Shown: one piece after another, positions 1 through 11,517 of the stretch
Layout: each line of letters opens with the position of its first letter
Numbering within the stretch: the stretch's first letter is position 1
NCBI GenBank assembly: GCA_029891345.1
Contig: CM057000.1
Coordinates: 130,169,663-130,233,662, forward strand
Direction: 5' to 3'
DNA: 64,000 nucleotides
Source: Dryococelus australis
Lineage: Eukaryota; Arthropoda; Insecta; Phasmatodea; Phasmatidae
The notes under the pieces: model-generated
Database searches by the model: none
Told to the model about the DNA's origin: nothing
What the model saw: only the letters and a program-made list of their open reading frames with translations
Position numbers and translations under genes: made by a program

Positions 1-850
1 AACACTTATTCTTCTTCTTCTCCGTCGCAGGCTGACGCCGACAATCGCAAGTGAAGAATTTCGCGCAACGCACTCGACGGCCGACGCGCTGCGACGGAGT
101 CTGCTTCATCCTGATTGGCTACCGCCCATCGCATCGCAACGCAATGCACTATTGTGGAACCAGCTCGGGATCGAGGTGATCAGCAGCGAACGTAACCTCC
201 CTTTCTCCCAGAACTGGTGCAGGATCATAAGTCGCCAGGACGAGGTGAAGTGAGGAGGGGGAGGAGTAATCGCATTTCAAGGCTGCGCTCGATGTTCACC
301 GATCGCCGCGAATGACCGATGCACCTTTGCGCAATCGCGGGGTCCACGTCTCGGGTGGGGAGGGGCGTGTGTGCAGCGGCGATTTATTCGCAGATCGCAG
401 TGCCGCCCACGCAGAGTAAAGTGCCAGGGGGTATTGGCCAACGAAACAGGCGCCCAGCTCCCCCCAGGCTCTCCCACTCAGTTTGATTCACGCTTCGCCC
501 TTCTTTCCTCACCTCGGTGCATGGCGGGGGGAATAAATAATTCTTTATTGGAAAAGCACGCGCAGTGTAATGCAACCTGTACTCGGGAGGTTCCCGTGTT
601 GAAGGCGTGCTCTGTGGAGCCGGTGGACTGGAGAGACGTCCTGGTTGCCGGATATCTCCCAGAAAGTCATGGCGAAGGGCCGGGGAGGAGGAAGCTCGCC
701 AGTCTCTGTGCACAGAGATTCGGTACTGACATTTGCTAATAGTGTGGAAAATAGTAAAAAACAAAAATCACCGGTGCCGGGACGAACAGCCGCCTTCCTA
801 AACTCACGTCAGAGTTCAGGACCCATTAGAAGCCCATACAAACTATAGTT
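1..850. other. GC-rich tract, no gene recognised
   Basis: This stretch is clearly richer in G+C than its surroundings. It has overlapping open frames of about 120 codons on both strands (371-739 plus, 384-764 minus), as expected of GC-rich DNA with few stops. Neither product has a recognisable motif or signal peptide. An 11 bp perfect inverted repeat (20-30 with 89-99) sits at the left edge, so part of it could be a repeat end. It could also be a promoter or UTR island of a gene to the left. I cannot decide between these. Confidence 0.3.
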
Positions 851-2695
851 ATCTTGCCAGTGGTTTCTCAATCATTTTAATTACAGGAAATTTATTTCAT
901 TTCATATCACTTAAAAAAAAAAAATGTTCATAAAAGGTAGATAGGTTTAAATTAGTAATACATTACCAAATAACTTCCTTCGAAATTAAACCCACTCCCA
1001 TAAAATAAAATCTTAATATAATTAAACTGATTATCGAACAGAATTCACGACTTTTAATGGGGTGCAATGTGGGGGAGGTGGGATTAAAAAGATGTCCAAC
1101 GATCCTCTTTTCGGCTACTACCCGATAAGAGAAATGAATAACGTTATATAGGAAGTACAATAATTAACTTTAATTTTAAAAATATAATAGAGTTCAGTTA
1201 TGGCCAATGGCCGAGAACTGATCAAATTTGTAATTTATTTGTTGTTGTGGAGCCGGGCCTCTATAGTCCCACACAGACGTAGACCTCCGTCGGTATTTCA
1301 GTCCTTTAGATGAATTTTTCGTCGATAGTTTCTCGGTGGATTTTTCCCCTAAATCGCCTCGCATGAGCTACAGGAGCTAATCACTGAAGGGGCACATGTG
1401 AACCAGCCTTGGTGTTTGTGTTTGGTCAACTTGGTGTAAGCTGGAGCTGCCTGCATAGAGCATACTCGCACATCCGTCAAAAATCTAACCAGGCATATCA
1501 TGGAAGTGAAGGTTGAGAAGTGCGTGGTTTGGAAACAAAACGAAAAATAACGCATTTCTTTTCTACAGTGAAAATTATTCTAAGTTGCTCTGTCATGCTC
1601 TACGCGAGCCAAAAAATACACAATGTGCACAAATAATTATTTCTTGCTTCTTATTGCAAGGTTATGATTTGTGGAGTAGAAGGGATCGCAACTAAAAATC
1701 AGCGCGTGTGTGCGAATAAACATGAGTTAAATCTGCTAAGGAAAAATGATGTTACGATAATTAATTATATTTTTTTTCTGAAAATTTTTGCATTATTTCA
1801 AACACATCTGTTCACCAGATGTCCCCTGATCGTAAAAGAGAAAACTTGCTCCAGATGCGTTTTTACTGTAGAGACGGGTGAAGACTGCCAACAGTGCCAA
1901 TCTAATTTCTACCACTCTTTACTTCACTTCACACATTCCTTCACGAACATTTCCTACCAAATCACCACCCACATTTCAACTTCTGACATACACCTTACAG
2001 ATTTTCACCTCTTCCGAACCACGTTGAAGAGCGAAATCATCATAAAATGGGGGGGGGGGGGAGGGAGAATATAGTTACAAAGATACGCAATACATGGAAG
2101 GACTTCAAAGCATGTCAATATAAAATGCTTCTGCGATTCATGTGAGAAACTCACAACGGCGAAGAGGTTGTATTAGGATCCACAGGTTGGAAACTTCGCC
2201 CATGTTAGTTCAGGTTCGGTTCGCATTCGCTAGCGATCCGTTCGTTGTCGGTCTTTCGTCGTTTACACCAGGGCGAATAGTTACGCATCAAACAGCACGC
2301 GAATGGTAGCAGACATGCGCGAATGGTTCGCACACGTTCGCTTCTGTTAGTTCCGGTGTAGACTGGGTTTCATCCACGCCGACCCTGCCCTGGCTGGAAG
2401 CAGAAACAGTGAGAAACTCTACACGCAGCATCTCAACTCACTCACGGACCCCTAACCGTTTCTTTTATACAAGCTAAGAAAATATTTACACTTACAGTAT
2501 ACAACATATTCACACTGCATGCGAAAAAATCATAGGATACGGGTCTAACATCATATAAGCCGTCTTCTAGACGGCACAGTGCGGTAACTCGCGTTATCGA
2601 TTCCTCAAGGGGACGAAACATCTGTGGAGAAATGTTGTCCCATGCCGTCTGGATAGCTACGAACTAAAAATATATATATTTGCCTAACATACCCT
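851..2695. other. No gene recognised; mixed AT-rich DNA
   Basis: I see only short open frames without motifs. There is a G run at about 2048-2059 and a CpG-rich patch at about 2207-2345 with repeated short TTCG/CGAA words. The patch could be an old repeat, but I could not define its ends. Confidence 0.4.
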
Positions 2696-2945
2696 ATTTC
2701 TAAGTGTTAAGTGTAAGCCCAAGGTAGGAAGGGAGCTAATCGCATCTCAGGGCGAACTCCTTAGGTCTACAAGGGAAGGAAGTAATGCAAGGAGATATGC
2801 ATCGCAGCAGAGAGGGATTGGGCAGCCATGACTGCCTCCCTGAGTGTACATATAGTTAAACTATAGTTAAACTATAGCTAAGAGGAGAAAAGGGGAAAAC
2901 CGGCATTGACACCGTAAAACCCTTCGGACAGAAAGTGATTCAAAA
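2696..2945 (+). repeat. Dispersed repeat family E, copy 1
   Basis: This segment aligns by eye with 4098-4345 in the same orientation. Shared landmarks are TCTAAGTGTTAAGTGTAAG at the start, a block containing TCTCAGGGC, a GAGAGGGAT block, and a terminal block containing GGTAAAACCC-like words (here CGTAAAACCC). The copies are diverged. No TIR or target duplication was seen, so the element class is unknown; a fragment of a LINE or LTR element is possible. Confidence 0.5.
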
Positions 2946-3026
2946 TTAGTACATGCATTAGATAAATGCCACAAGAAACAGAGTGTATGGAAACATGGTC
3001 TTTATTAGTGGCGAAGAAAGACTAGT

Positions 3027-3267
3027 ATAGGCTGTTCACGGTACAGTGAGCACTTTTGAGACCCTAGTTACTTACTTTTTTTTTTTAGCCATTTGTTATC
3101 CTTTAACCATCTTTTTAAAAATAAATATTGCCATTTAAGTAATAGACATAATACGTATATTTCACGGCACTCAAGAAGTTAACGTCCAAGGAAAAATAAT
3201 AATAATTGAATATTATTCGAAATGAGAGGGTTTTAAAAAGTGCTCACTTTACTGTGAATTGCCTATT
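3027..3267 (+). mobile_element. MITE family A (subtype 1)
   Basis: About 240 bp bounded by inverted repeats of about 35 bp. The left end reads TATAGGCTGTTCACGG and continues into GTGAGCACTTTTGAG; the right end is the inverse of this, ending TGTGAATTGCCTAT. TA or TATA flanks suggest a TA target duplication. There is no coding capacity, so it would be a non-autonomous DNA transposon. The interior matches the copies at 5379-5621 (inverted) and 18140-18373. Confidence 0.8.
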
Positions 3268-4097
3268 GAGAGTGGCACTTGCTTTTGATTTTAATTCTGA
3301 GATTGCGCTATGTTATGCTTGAGCATTATGGGCTTCACATAAACTAATGAGGGGAAACGGAACTCTAATGGAGAACACAATATTAATTCATTCCGTCATT
3401 TAATTAAAACCTTTAAGAGTTATCCTGTTACATTATAAATTGTAAAACACTTTACAGTCATACTCGAATACCTTAAATTGCGTCGTGGGAGCGTGTTACG
3501 TTATGTTACTCTAATCCTGCATTTATTTATATATTATCTAACAAACTGTCGCCACGCATCTAGTTAAGAGATCATCTGTCCTCTACGGCGGACGAAACCT
3601 CATCTGCTGGTCCATCTTGTCCCGTCGTCTGCTGGATGTGCCAAGACCCGATTTTAACTTCCTCGCTTCCTTTTAAACTTGTTAGTTTATAAATTACTCT
3701 GTTTGTTTGCAAACTGCTCCTGTGGCTAGTGTCCTGCTTGTCGCGGCGGCGCTTCGTTTCCGTGAACTCGCTCTCTTTAGATGTGTGCTGGTGTGTTCAG
3801 TCAAGCGGCACAGCAAGGGCTTCCCCACACTGTAACAGCTGGCTTAGGCATAGCGATGCTCGCACATCACTCTGGCGAGGGAAGTGGCGCTATTGGGCCT
3901 CCCTGCTATTTGTGGGTGAAAGATCCTGGGTGTGAATGGACCCCCTCCCCTCCTCTGACCACCCCCCCCCCCACGCCTCATAAATGTTCGATAAAGCTCA
4001 TTTAGAGAGAATGATTGGACATAACAGACGTTAAAACTCCCCATAACGCGCCTCGAGCCTACTCCGGATGATATAGCGCTTTAAATCTAAACTACCT
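3268..4097. other. No gene recognised
   Basis: The spacer between MITE A and repeat E copy 2 contains a C run near 3961-3972 and overlapping short open frames at about 3729-4044 that appear on both strands and carry no motif. Nothing supports a gene. Confidence 0.4.
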
Positions 4098-4345
4098 TAT
4101 TCTAAGTGTTAAGTGTAAGTCCGAAGGTAGGGTCGGGTTTTAATAGCGTCTCAGGGCCGCGCCCCTTACGCCTAAAGGAGAGGGAATTGAATACAAAGGA
4201 GGCGGGCATCGCGGCCGAGAGGGATCGGGTAGGTATGGCCTGCACTTTGGGGCCATGCCCAAGTGTACGTGTATTAAAGCTACGTTAAGAAGGGGTATGG
4301 TAAAAACCGCACGGACACGGTAAAACCCATCCCGATAGCAAAGGA
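4098..4345 (+). repeat. Dispersed repeat family E, copy 2
   Basis: Direct-orientation relative of 2696-2945, about 1.4 kb downstream. It is more GC-rich than copy 1 and looks less decayed: ATTCTAAGTGTTAAGTGTAA at the start, then TCTCAGGGCCGCGCCCC, then CGGTAAAACCCATCCCG near the end. A 60-codon open frame (4106-4288) lies inside but has no motif. Confidence 0.5.
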
Positions 4346-4936
4346 GTTAAACTCGTGGGAGCACTAGTTGAAAATGCTAAAGGAGACAGCAGGTGCATGG
4401 TATAGCGCATTATCCTGTTGGAACACGCCATCGTTGTTGAAGTGCGTCACGCACATGAAGGGCTGCAATAAAATGCCGTGATCAGCGCCCACACGCACTC
4501 GCGCGGTGTCATAGAGCACATCTGATACAGGTCTGGGCAGGCACTTTCAAGACGTAGGTACCTAACGTACCGTGGCGCCACCTACTTTCACCTTTACATA
4601 CTTCTATCCCATGACCGTTGGCATGTCAGCGTAGTTTCCACTACACAAATTGTTACAATCTCAAGCTTAGTTTACGAGAACATTTGCAAACTCATGGTTT
4701 ATTAATTACAAAATAAGTCACTCAGTTACAGCACAATTACAAAATTTCTGTGGGAAGTAAAATATATTAGTTTCATTCGCGGACCCTTAACTATAATATC
4801 GAGGTCCCCACAGTTTAAGAATAGCTGTGGTAGTGTTACTATTTCAGCAGCCAAGATTGTCTTGTCAGCCAATAGGAAGAGGCGAACATGAACAGTGTGA
4901 TGCTTAATTTGAAAATAAATATCACGCATAACAAAC
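4346..4936. other. No gene recognised
   Basis: Ordinary mixed-composition DNA between repeat E and MITE A. I see no repeat boundary, RNA gene or coding signal. Confidence 0.4.
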
Positions 4937-5179
4937 CTATACGCCGTTCACGATAAAGTGAGCACTTTTTAAGGCCTCCCCAACAGCCATTGACCACAGC
5001 TAAATATGTCTTATTGCAGTCTCAGGCATTGAATTTTGGTGATGGTGAAATGCATACACCGTTTTTATTGGTCCCATTGCAATGTTTATATTAAAAACCA
5101 TCAGGAAGATGGAAATTGGATGAAAGGATAAAATTAGAAGGGCCTTAAAAAGTGCTCACTTTACCGTGAACAGCCTATA
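4937..5179 (+). mobile_element. MITE family A (subtype 2)
   Basis: About 243 bp with the family A inverted ends: the left reads CCGTTCACGATAAAGTGAGC and the right reads CTCACTTTACCGTGAACAGC followed by CTATA. The interior (a TCTCAGGCATTGAATT block and a TGGTGAAATG block) matches the copies at 11518, 11787 and 37412. Non-coding and non-autonomous. Confidence 0.82.
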
Positions 5180-5378
5180 AGTCTGTGAAGCTCAGTTTCT
5201 ATGCACTAAGACCGTAGTCCAACTGGCTTCAGTATAACCAAATTTTAAGCGAATAAGTTAATTTTTGCGCTATTGAGTAGGTAAATGTTGGTGGTGACAT
5301 TAAGTGATGGTAGATTTTCCATTGATACAGTTTTCACCATTTTAAATGGTTTCAGGAAGTTATGGTTTGTTTTTGAAT

Positions 5379-5621
5379 TTATACGATTTTCACGATAATG
5401 TGAGCACTTTTGAACTCCCTCTCATTCGGAATAATAGTCAATAAATATCTTTTATTGTATCCTTAGACGTTAACTTCCGAGTGCGATAGAACACACACAC
5501 TGTGTTTATTACATACATGCCAATATTTATTTGGAAATGATTGTTGAAGGATAAAAAATGGCTGAAAATAAAAAGTAACTAGGGCCTCAAAAGTGCTCAC
5601 TTTACCTTGAACAGCCTATAA
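5379..5621 (-). mobile_element. MITE family A (subtype 1, inverted)
   Basis: Bounded by TTTTCACGATAATGTGAGCA on the left and CAAAAGTGCTCACTTTACC, then AACAGCCTATA, on the right. The interior is the reverse complement of the subtype 1 interior seen at 3027-3267, including a block for ATGGCTGAAAA. The left end is slightly degraded. It lies 200 bp from the previous family A copy. Confidence 0.78.
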
Positions 5622-6371
5622 ATGGTTGAATAAAATGCTGTTAAAATCTTTTTCTTTTAAATTAAAATCATAACAGGGTGATTGATAAAGCATTATATTT
5701 ACACTTTGTATCTTTGAAGGATGAAATGTTTACATATTATAGGTATATTAATCAATACATTTTATCGCTAATAATAAAATTTGCAAATGCATTTTATCTG
5801 GTTAAGAAAACCAATCCCAATCTCAGGCATTCAAATCCATTTGCTTTAGTAAAAATAAAATTGAATTTGAGATTTTTGGGGTTTAGTGTTCGGGGTTCCA
5901 ATCGAAACGAACAGTTCGCCCAACAAATGAACTTGATAGTGAACAACAGATGCATTCCCGTAACGCATAATCATAACAAAATCATGAAAAATGTTTGACA
6001 CAACAATGGGATCGGTGGGTATAAATTCAATACCGGCGCAAGACAGAGTCCCGGAGAGTTGCTACGGAGATACATACGTCGAGGATTTGCGAAACTTGCA
6101 AGACTTTGAGTTATGAGTTTTAAAATATATTTACCGATAAATATGAGAATGAAGGCGATCTTAAGGTGGTTGGTCCGCTTGCTGGGATCCTGTTATGGAC
6201 TACCAACCCACATGTTAGTTACAAAAATGTTTTATTGATTATAAAGCTGTGTTTTGGAAACGCGCACGTTCTCTGTCGTTTTGCTCAGCCTTGTAGCTTT
6301 CCATATCGGCGATGTTTGTCGGGAGAAAGTTTCGAATGCGCACTGTGCGAATTGCTGTGATTATAGTGGAA
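5622..6371. other. No gene recognised
   Basis: AT-rich. The 106-codon open frame at 5678-5998 is lysine- and asparagine-rich and looks like chance AT-rich translation. I see no repeat unit. Confidence 0.35.
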
Positions 6372-6580
6372 ATATTTGGCCGACTCGTTGACATCAGGGT
6401 TTTGAGAGCCAGTGAGGATGAAGAGAGGTGAGTATGGAGCAGCGCCAGAATGCAAGGGACGGGAGAAACAGGTGATCGTCGAGAAAACCCGCCGACCAGC
6501 GCCATCGTCTGGCACGATTCCCACGTGCGAAAATCCTGGAGCGACTTAACCGGGAATCAAACCTGGTTCGCCCGTGTACC
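6372..6580 (-). mobile_element. tRNA-derived SINE, minus strand, head truncated
   Basis: On the minus strand it reads from a B-box-like GTTTGATTCCCGGTTAAG through the conserved body (TTTTCGCACGTGGGAATCG, a GGCGGGTTTTCTCG block, a CATTCTGGCGCTGCTCCATA block) to the tail block around GGCTCTCAAAACCC. The A-box half of the tRNA-like head is missing. It is about 60-75% similar by eye to the copies at 26118, 49845, 58356 and 63756. Confidence 0.75.
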
Positions 6581-6585
6581 ACGGA

Positions 6586-6630
6586 AGTAGGAACTCTAAC
6601 AGGTCTTCAGAGAAGTTGGAAGTAACCATG
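6586..6630 (+). mobile_element. Fragment of the right end of MITE family C
   Basis: A short piece matching the right end of family C (TAGGAACTCTAACAGG, then CAGAGAAGTTGGAAGTAACC). It directly abuts the SINE, so the SINE may have inserted into an older family C copy. Too short to say more. Confidence 0.45.
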
Positions 6631-6698
6631 TTAAGACTATAACTAGGGATGTACAAAATTCGCGTGATTTTTTGGCATCAGGCTAAAACGCTCAGTAT

Positions 6699-7097
6699 AC
6701 TCCATTCACGGTTTTTTCGGCCTTTTTGTATCAAACCTTCGAAAAATCTCCCGGTGTATGACGTGTTTGGTAGTTTCCTAAACACGCCCTGTATCACAAG
6801 CGTTTTATACTTGTGTTCATAAGAGTTACTTTTTTTTTCCTGTTAAATTGAAATGTTATTAATATCTTATCTATAAATTTGAATAAAATCAGGGAGAAAA
6901 TAGATATCGTGGTAACGCCTAGTGAGAAACAGTTCTTAAACAAAATATCATTACAACTGAGTGCGCACGAATGTGGTGCGTTGTCCCTCTGATGTAATTC
7001 TCCAGACTTGTTAAGCTTAGTTTGCACGAGGCGGAGGAATATCCTGGCAGTAGAACATTATCAGGGATTCAGAAAATGCTGAAGTAACCGTGAATAA
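6699..7097 (+). mobile_element. MITE family C, copy 1
   Basis: About 399 bp. The left end ATTCACGGTTTTTTCGGCC is inverted at the right end as GAAGTAACCGTGAATAA. Conserved interior words are ACAAGCGTTTTATACTT and GGAATATCCTGGCAGTAGAA. It has no coding capacity. The copies at 21089-21512 and 36724-37105 share this layout. The terminal words CACGGTTA/TAACCGTGAA echo family A ends. Confidence 0.72.
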
Positions 7098-7121
7098 ATT
7101 ATATTATGTATACTCGAGCCG

Positions 7122-8030
7122 GCGTCGTTTGTCCATTGGGTTCTACCTAGATGTGTAGGTAGCCTCTCCCTTTCTTAATGACCTGCACGTGATTAGGGCG
7201 CGCGATTGTAAAGTGTTCATTTATTGGCGCAGTTACCCCGGACGGTGTAAAATAAGGCCGTGTCTCAGTTTAAAGAATACACTCTCTCGAGAGAGAGCAC
7301 TCTCTCGTGCAACCTGGCAAGAGCACTGCTTCGCGCTCTCTCGTGCTCTCGCTCTGGGAATTGAGACAACCACTCTCTCGTTTCTCTCCGACATCAGGCA
7401 AACAGCTGATGCCAAAAGGCGGGAAATTATGTCAATCTAAAATCGCGTCATAGTTATTGTAAGTACTTAAATTATGTGTGTTCAAAATAATTCACAAATA
7501 ATTATAGCACTACCAGAATAATCATTAGCACATAAAATATTATTATTTTTGTGTAATATTTTACTGCCCTGTTACAGTAAAGTGACAAAAAAACGAGACT
7601 TAAGTTACAAATCTGTATTTATATTTTTATTAATACATGTTGCGTATGTCATTTCGCTGTTTAACACAGTTGGAATTATTCACTTGCAGTTAAAATGCAA
7701 CGGGGTTTTGACCCAAGAAATCTACTATAACCTTCAACAAGCAAGGAAATAGTGTAAACAAATATGGCGCCTGCGAGAAAGCACCAGCGAGTATACAACT
7801 TCGTGCTCTCTCTGTGCTCTCGCTCTTTCGCATTCTCTCCGACGAATTGAGACGACCAGAGAGCGTTCTCTCTGACGTCATAATAACTTCGTTGCGAGAG
7901 CGAGATCACGAGAGAGCGCTCTCTGGGTCAATTGAGACACCGCCTAAAGAATGGTCCAATGACGAGCATATTGCATAGGAAACTAGTTTTAAGTTTAAAA
8001 TGCCCTCAGATAATCACTCAGTTCTAAATT
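7122..8030 (+). repeat. Repeat F, interrupted by a MITE
   Basis: The segments 7122-7255 and 7945-8030 together match the continuous stretch 60121-60345. Shared words include GGCGTCGTTT, TGCACGTGATT, TTCATTTATTGGCGCAG, AGAATGGTCCAATGAC and TTTTAAGTTTAAAATG. The middle, 7256-7944, is the inserted MITE. The repeat itself has no recognised class. Confidence 0.8.
7256..7944 (+). mobile_element. PIF/Harbinger-like MITE, 689 bp, with TAA target duplication
   Basis: The ends are inverted: left GGCCGTGTCTCAGTT, right AATTGAGACACCGCC. They are flanked by TAA on both sides (7253-7255 and 7945-7947). A 3 bp TWA duplication and GG-starting TIRs are hallmarks of PIF/Harbinger elements. Sub-terminal copies of an AATTGAGAC(A/G)ACCA word followed by CTCTC(C/T)GAC occur near 7358 and 7842. 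The interior is rich in CTCTC/GAGAG palindromes, for example around 7281-7312. No transposase is encoded. The empty site at 60254-60256 carries a single TAA. Confidence 0.82.
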
Positions 8031-10036
8031 CAGAGACAATAACTGTCCATAAAAAATCGTTTAACCTCTACATACATTTGGTATGGTAGCATGTACAATC
8101 CATTCGAAAAATCTAGGCATGTTTAAATATCTGTAGGAGAAATTTTCAGAATTTAATAACATTTTAACATTTTTTAAAATTCCTACACGATCGAATGTTG
8201 AGTGGTCTACTTTTACAACAATTTGTTTTCTTATCTGAAATGCTAGTATAACGTAACTAGGTTTCTTAGACGCAATACTTAATTATATGTTCAAGTTCAT
8301 GTTTAGAGATTGTGTTAAGTTCGGGGAAGTTTCCAAACTCCATGTGCAAAATGGCGATATCTATGTTTCGACCTTCCTCAACGTATTCCATGAAATTTCT
8401 CACACTCAAAATTTTTTCACCTGAAGTTTGTCAAAGGTTAAAAAGTGGTTTCGAACAAGCACCTGTGACACCTGGAAGCCTGGTGTAGTAGTAGGATAAC
8501 ATTCATCTCGTCGCTCCTACGGCGTACACATGGTGGAGGGTAACACAGTTCGTAGCCATGTCATTCACGTTCGGAAATCCAAAGTTTCACGTAGGCTAAT
8601 AGGGATTCCTGCAGTGTTGATGGAGGTGGATGATGTGACCAGGCCGGATAGTGAAGATCCTCATTCTAATAGCAACCAGTTGCATCATTCTCCATGGTGT
8701 TCCCCATCAGAACAAGGTTACAGAAGGTTTGAGCCAAGTACTAATGCCACCGATGGGTGCAGTACAACCAGAAGTGAGTAGTATATAAATGTGGAAGCTG
8801 GACCAAACCCAAATTTTTCACAATTTTCCATAAATATCAAGAACCTAAGAATCTGTTAAAATATAAAACTCTGAAATAAAAAAACTGAAATTCACTAATA
8901 TTTAATTTAAAACTCAAAATCCAATATATATATATATATATAACAAAATTAACACAATAAATTAAAAATCAAAATATGTATATATACACGCAATTTTTAA
9001 AAATAACCAATGAATATTTAGTATCCATTTATAAAACAAATAAAACTTAATATCGTGCATTAATTGTACTTTATTACATTCTATTAATCTTCGATAACAA
9101 AGATAAGTAACATTTTTCATTTGAAATTTTTTAATTTTAATTTTTAATATCCAGACTATAAAATTATAACATTTTTGAAAAAAATACAATAAATTAAACA
9201 ATAACGCTCTAAAATTTTAGAGTGATTTTTTTATGTTTTTTTTTTATTTTGATTTATTAAAATAGCTTTACATACTATGTTGTTGCTATAAACGCATATT
9301 TTTATATGAGTTTTATTTTGCGAATCGTAAATTTGCTGTATGAAAAATCAATAAAATACGAAGGTCTTCTAGAAAAGAAGGAATGCTCATAATCAATATT
9401 TATTAGGGGTCTGAAACCAAATTAATTATTCAGAATTTCTAAAATCATTATAAGCTAGACACATTTTTTAAATAAATCCATTATTAAAATTTAAATTCCT
9501 TTTTTTCATAGAAAATATTTCATTTCAACCATTTTAAATAAAAAATGTCTCTTGCATGACAATTATCGAAAATAGAAGCATTATCATCTTGATTAAGATT
9601 TCTTTTATTAATTTGGAATACTAAAATAAACTCATGCCTATCATATTAAATATTATGAAATTAATCTGCTATACCAAAATTAAACAAATGGACATATTTC
9701 TCTAAAAATTGCCACTATTTAAATTTAATAGGAATTACAACTTTTTAACAAATTTGTTGTATTTAAAGAGCTGAAAACCATCTTCATATAAAACAATAGG
9801 TCACACGATTTCTAATTTTTCAACAACAATTTTTACCAAAGATGTGTAGTTTTTATCAGCAACCTCAGTATTAGTCGATGGCTAAACATAAAAAACAAAT
9901 GTTATCAGAAAAATTTATGTAAAATATAATTTTATAACCTCCTTTCCAATAGACATCATTATTTTTCTCTAAAAGAACTAAATAAATATCTTAAAGAGTA
10001 TATAATTTCATTAGGAGAATCAGGAGCAATACTTTT
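8031..10036. other. AT-rich desert, no gene recognised
   Basis: Very AT-rich after about 8780. A short TA repeat lies at about 8926-8942. The stretch 8830-9210 shares ordered words with 61811-62060 (AAGAA..CTAAGAATCTGT, AACAAAGATAA), suggesting two old copies of one AT-rich repeat. An 83-codon open frame at 8530-8781 lies in locally less AT-rich DNA but shows no motif. Confidence 0.4.
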
Positions 10037-10448
10037 AAAGGCTGTTCACGATAAAATTTTTGAAAACAACCTTAGGAAAAAGTCACTGCCCCTACATGCA
10101 TATAGTTTAACGGGCGTTAAATGCGCCCAGTAAAGTTGGTAACGATGGATAGAATTTAGTTCCATATCTTAACGTCGAATAAAAAGTTTTAAGAAACCAT
10201 TTGTATTAACTTAAATTATTTCTTTTCCTTTCTTATTTTTAATGCATCGAAGTGTGAAAATGAGCAGATTTGTAAAATATGTATTTTTCTAATAGTTTCA
10301 CAGTTTCACTTGACCGACGCATGAATAAAGTGATGAGGCCCATGGCAGTGTCAATTTTACATAAGGCGGAAGAATATATAATGTTTATACAAGTAGATCT
10401 TAAGCAGCGTTTTTAAAAAAAGCTCATATTACCGTGAACTGCCTATAA
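10037..10448 (+). mobile_element. MITE family B, copy 1
   Basis: About 412 bp. Outer ends are family A-like (GGCTGTTCACGATAAAATTT left; ACCGTGAACTGCCTATA right), but the interior differs: AAAAGTCACTGCCCCTAC, TTTAACGGGCG, AGTAAAGTTGGTAACGATGG, TCTTAACGTCGAATAAAAA and GACCGACGCATGAATAAAG. Four other copies occur in the window. Non-coding. Confidence 0.8.
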
Positions 10449-11420
10449 TTGAGTATTTATTAGCAACATAGCTCGTTTCTAAAGAAAAATTTTCACTTCG
10501 AGATTTTAATGAAGTATTCATTTCAGTTGAAGTAATACCAGAATTATTGACAGCTTCATTAATTTGGCCATGTTTTGAAATTTAAATTCTTAAAAACTGA
10601 AATGGGAAGAAATTAGAAATAATTGTGTTTGTATTCATTGTATAAACAGTATCATCATTTTTTTTCTAAGTCTGAAACGTCCATATACATGAGCATATTT
10701 AGAAAAGAAAAACCACTATCTATAGGAATTGCAATTTCAACTTTAAGATCATAATTTTTAAAATTTTGGCATGTTTGATTTGCCGGTGAAAAAATTCGTC
10801 TTTCAAAGCTTTCAATTTTGTATAGTACACTTATTATTATATCTATTAATACATTATAAAATATGTGATCCAGAAACTATAAAGATGTAGTTACAACTCA
10901 TATCCAAAAAAAAAAATTAATTTATGATAAAACTCATGAAGTAGAATAGGAAAGGAATATAAAAAAAAGATTTACCTTTAATTCACTAACTTTAAAATAT
11001 AAGAAAACAGTTGACACCAACACCAGAGAAAACTTCACTAGGAAAAAATAATAATTTCTGGATGATAATAGAAGATATAATATCCATCACTGGGTTGAAA
11101 CTAATGTATGCATTGTAATGAAACCGTAAAATGTCTTCAAATAAAAAAATAAAAAATGTCGGCTCTTGTCCTTTTGAACAGCTACCGAAAGAAGGGTAAT
11201 GAAAGTAGTTCTCGCATGCGAGGGGCTAGCTTCCTTTCAGTCATGCATCACTTGTAACCGAAGGAACGACAGTAAAAGCAGGTTCCCTTCTCACGTGCTT
11301 GCGCGAGCACAATTCCAGGATGTGCGGCTCTGGCCTTGGACTCGTTACGACACATTACAATACAATGCCGCATATTCGCACGCACGCATGCACAGCGCCT
11401 GTCGTCTTACTGAATGCCCG

Positions 11421-11421
<1 letters not shown>
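10449..11421. other. No gene recognised
   Basis: AT-rich to about 11160, then less so near the CT microsatellite. Open frames at 11199-11575 owe their length to the microsatellite, which is open in several frames. Confidence 0.4.

Positions 11422-11481
<60 letters not shown>
11422..11481 (+). repeat. (CT)n microsatellite, about 60 bp
   Basis: Uninterrupted CT dinucleotide repeat of about 29 units, ending at TTCTTGTGCC. It lies between unique sequence and MITE A. Confidence 0.97.
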
Positions 11482-11485
<4 letters not shown>

Positions 11486-11517
11486 GTGCCGCGATCCACG
11501 AGGGCAGCCGAAAGGAA

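Noticed and set aside
371-764. Overlapping 122- and 126-codon open frames on both strands
   Set aside because: They overlap each other in GC-rich DNA with few stops, have no motif, and neither is preferred by composition.
2696-4345. LTR retrotransposon with E repeats as LTRs
   Set aside because: No TG/CA ends, primer site, polypurine tract or gag-pol coding seen; the interior holds a MITE and plain DNA.
5678-5998. 106-codon open frame
   Set aside because: AT-rich chance frame with no motif.
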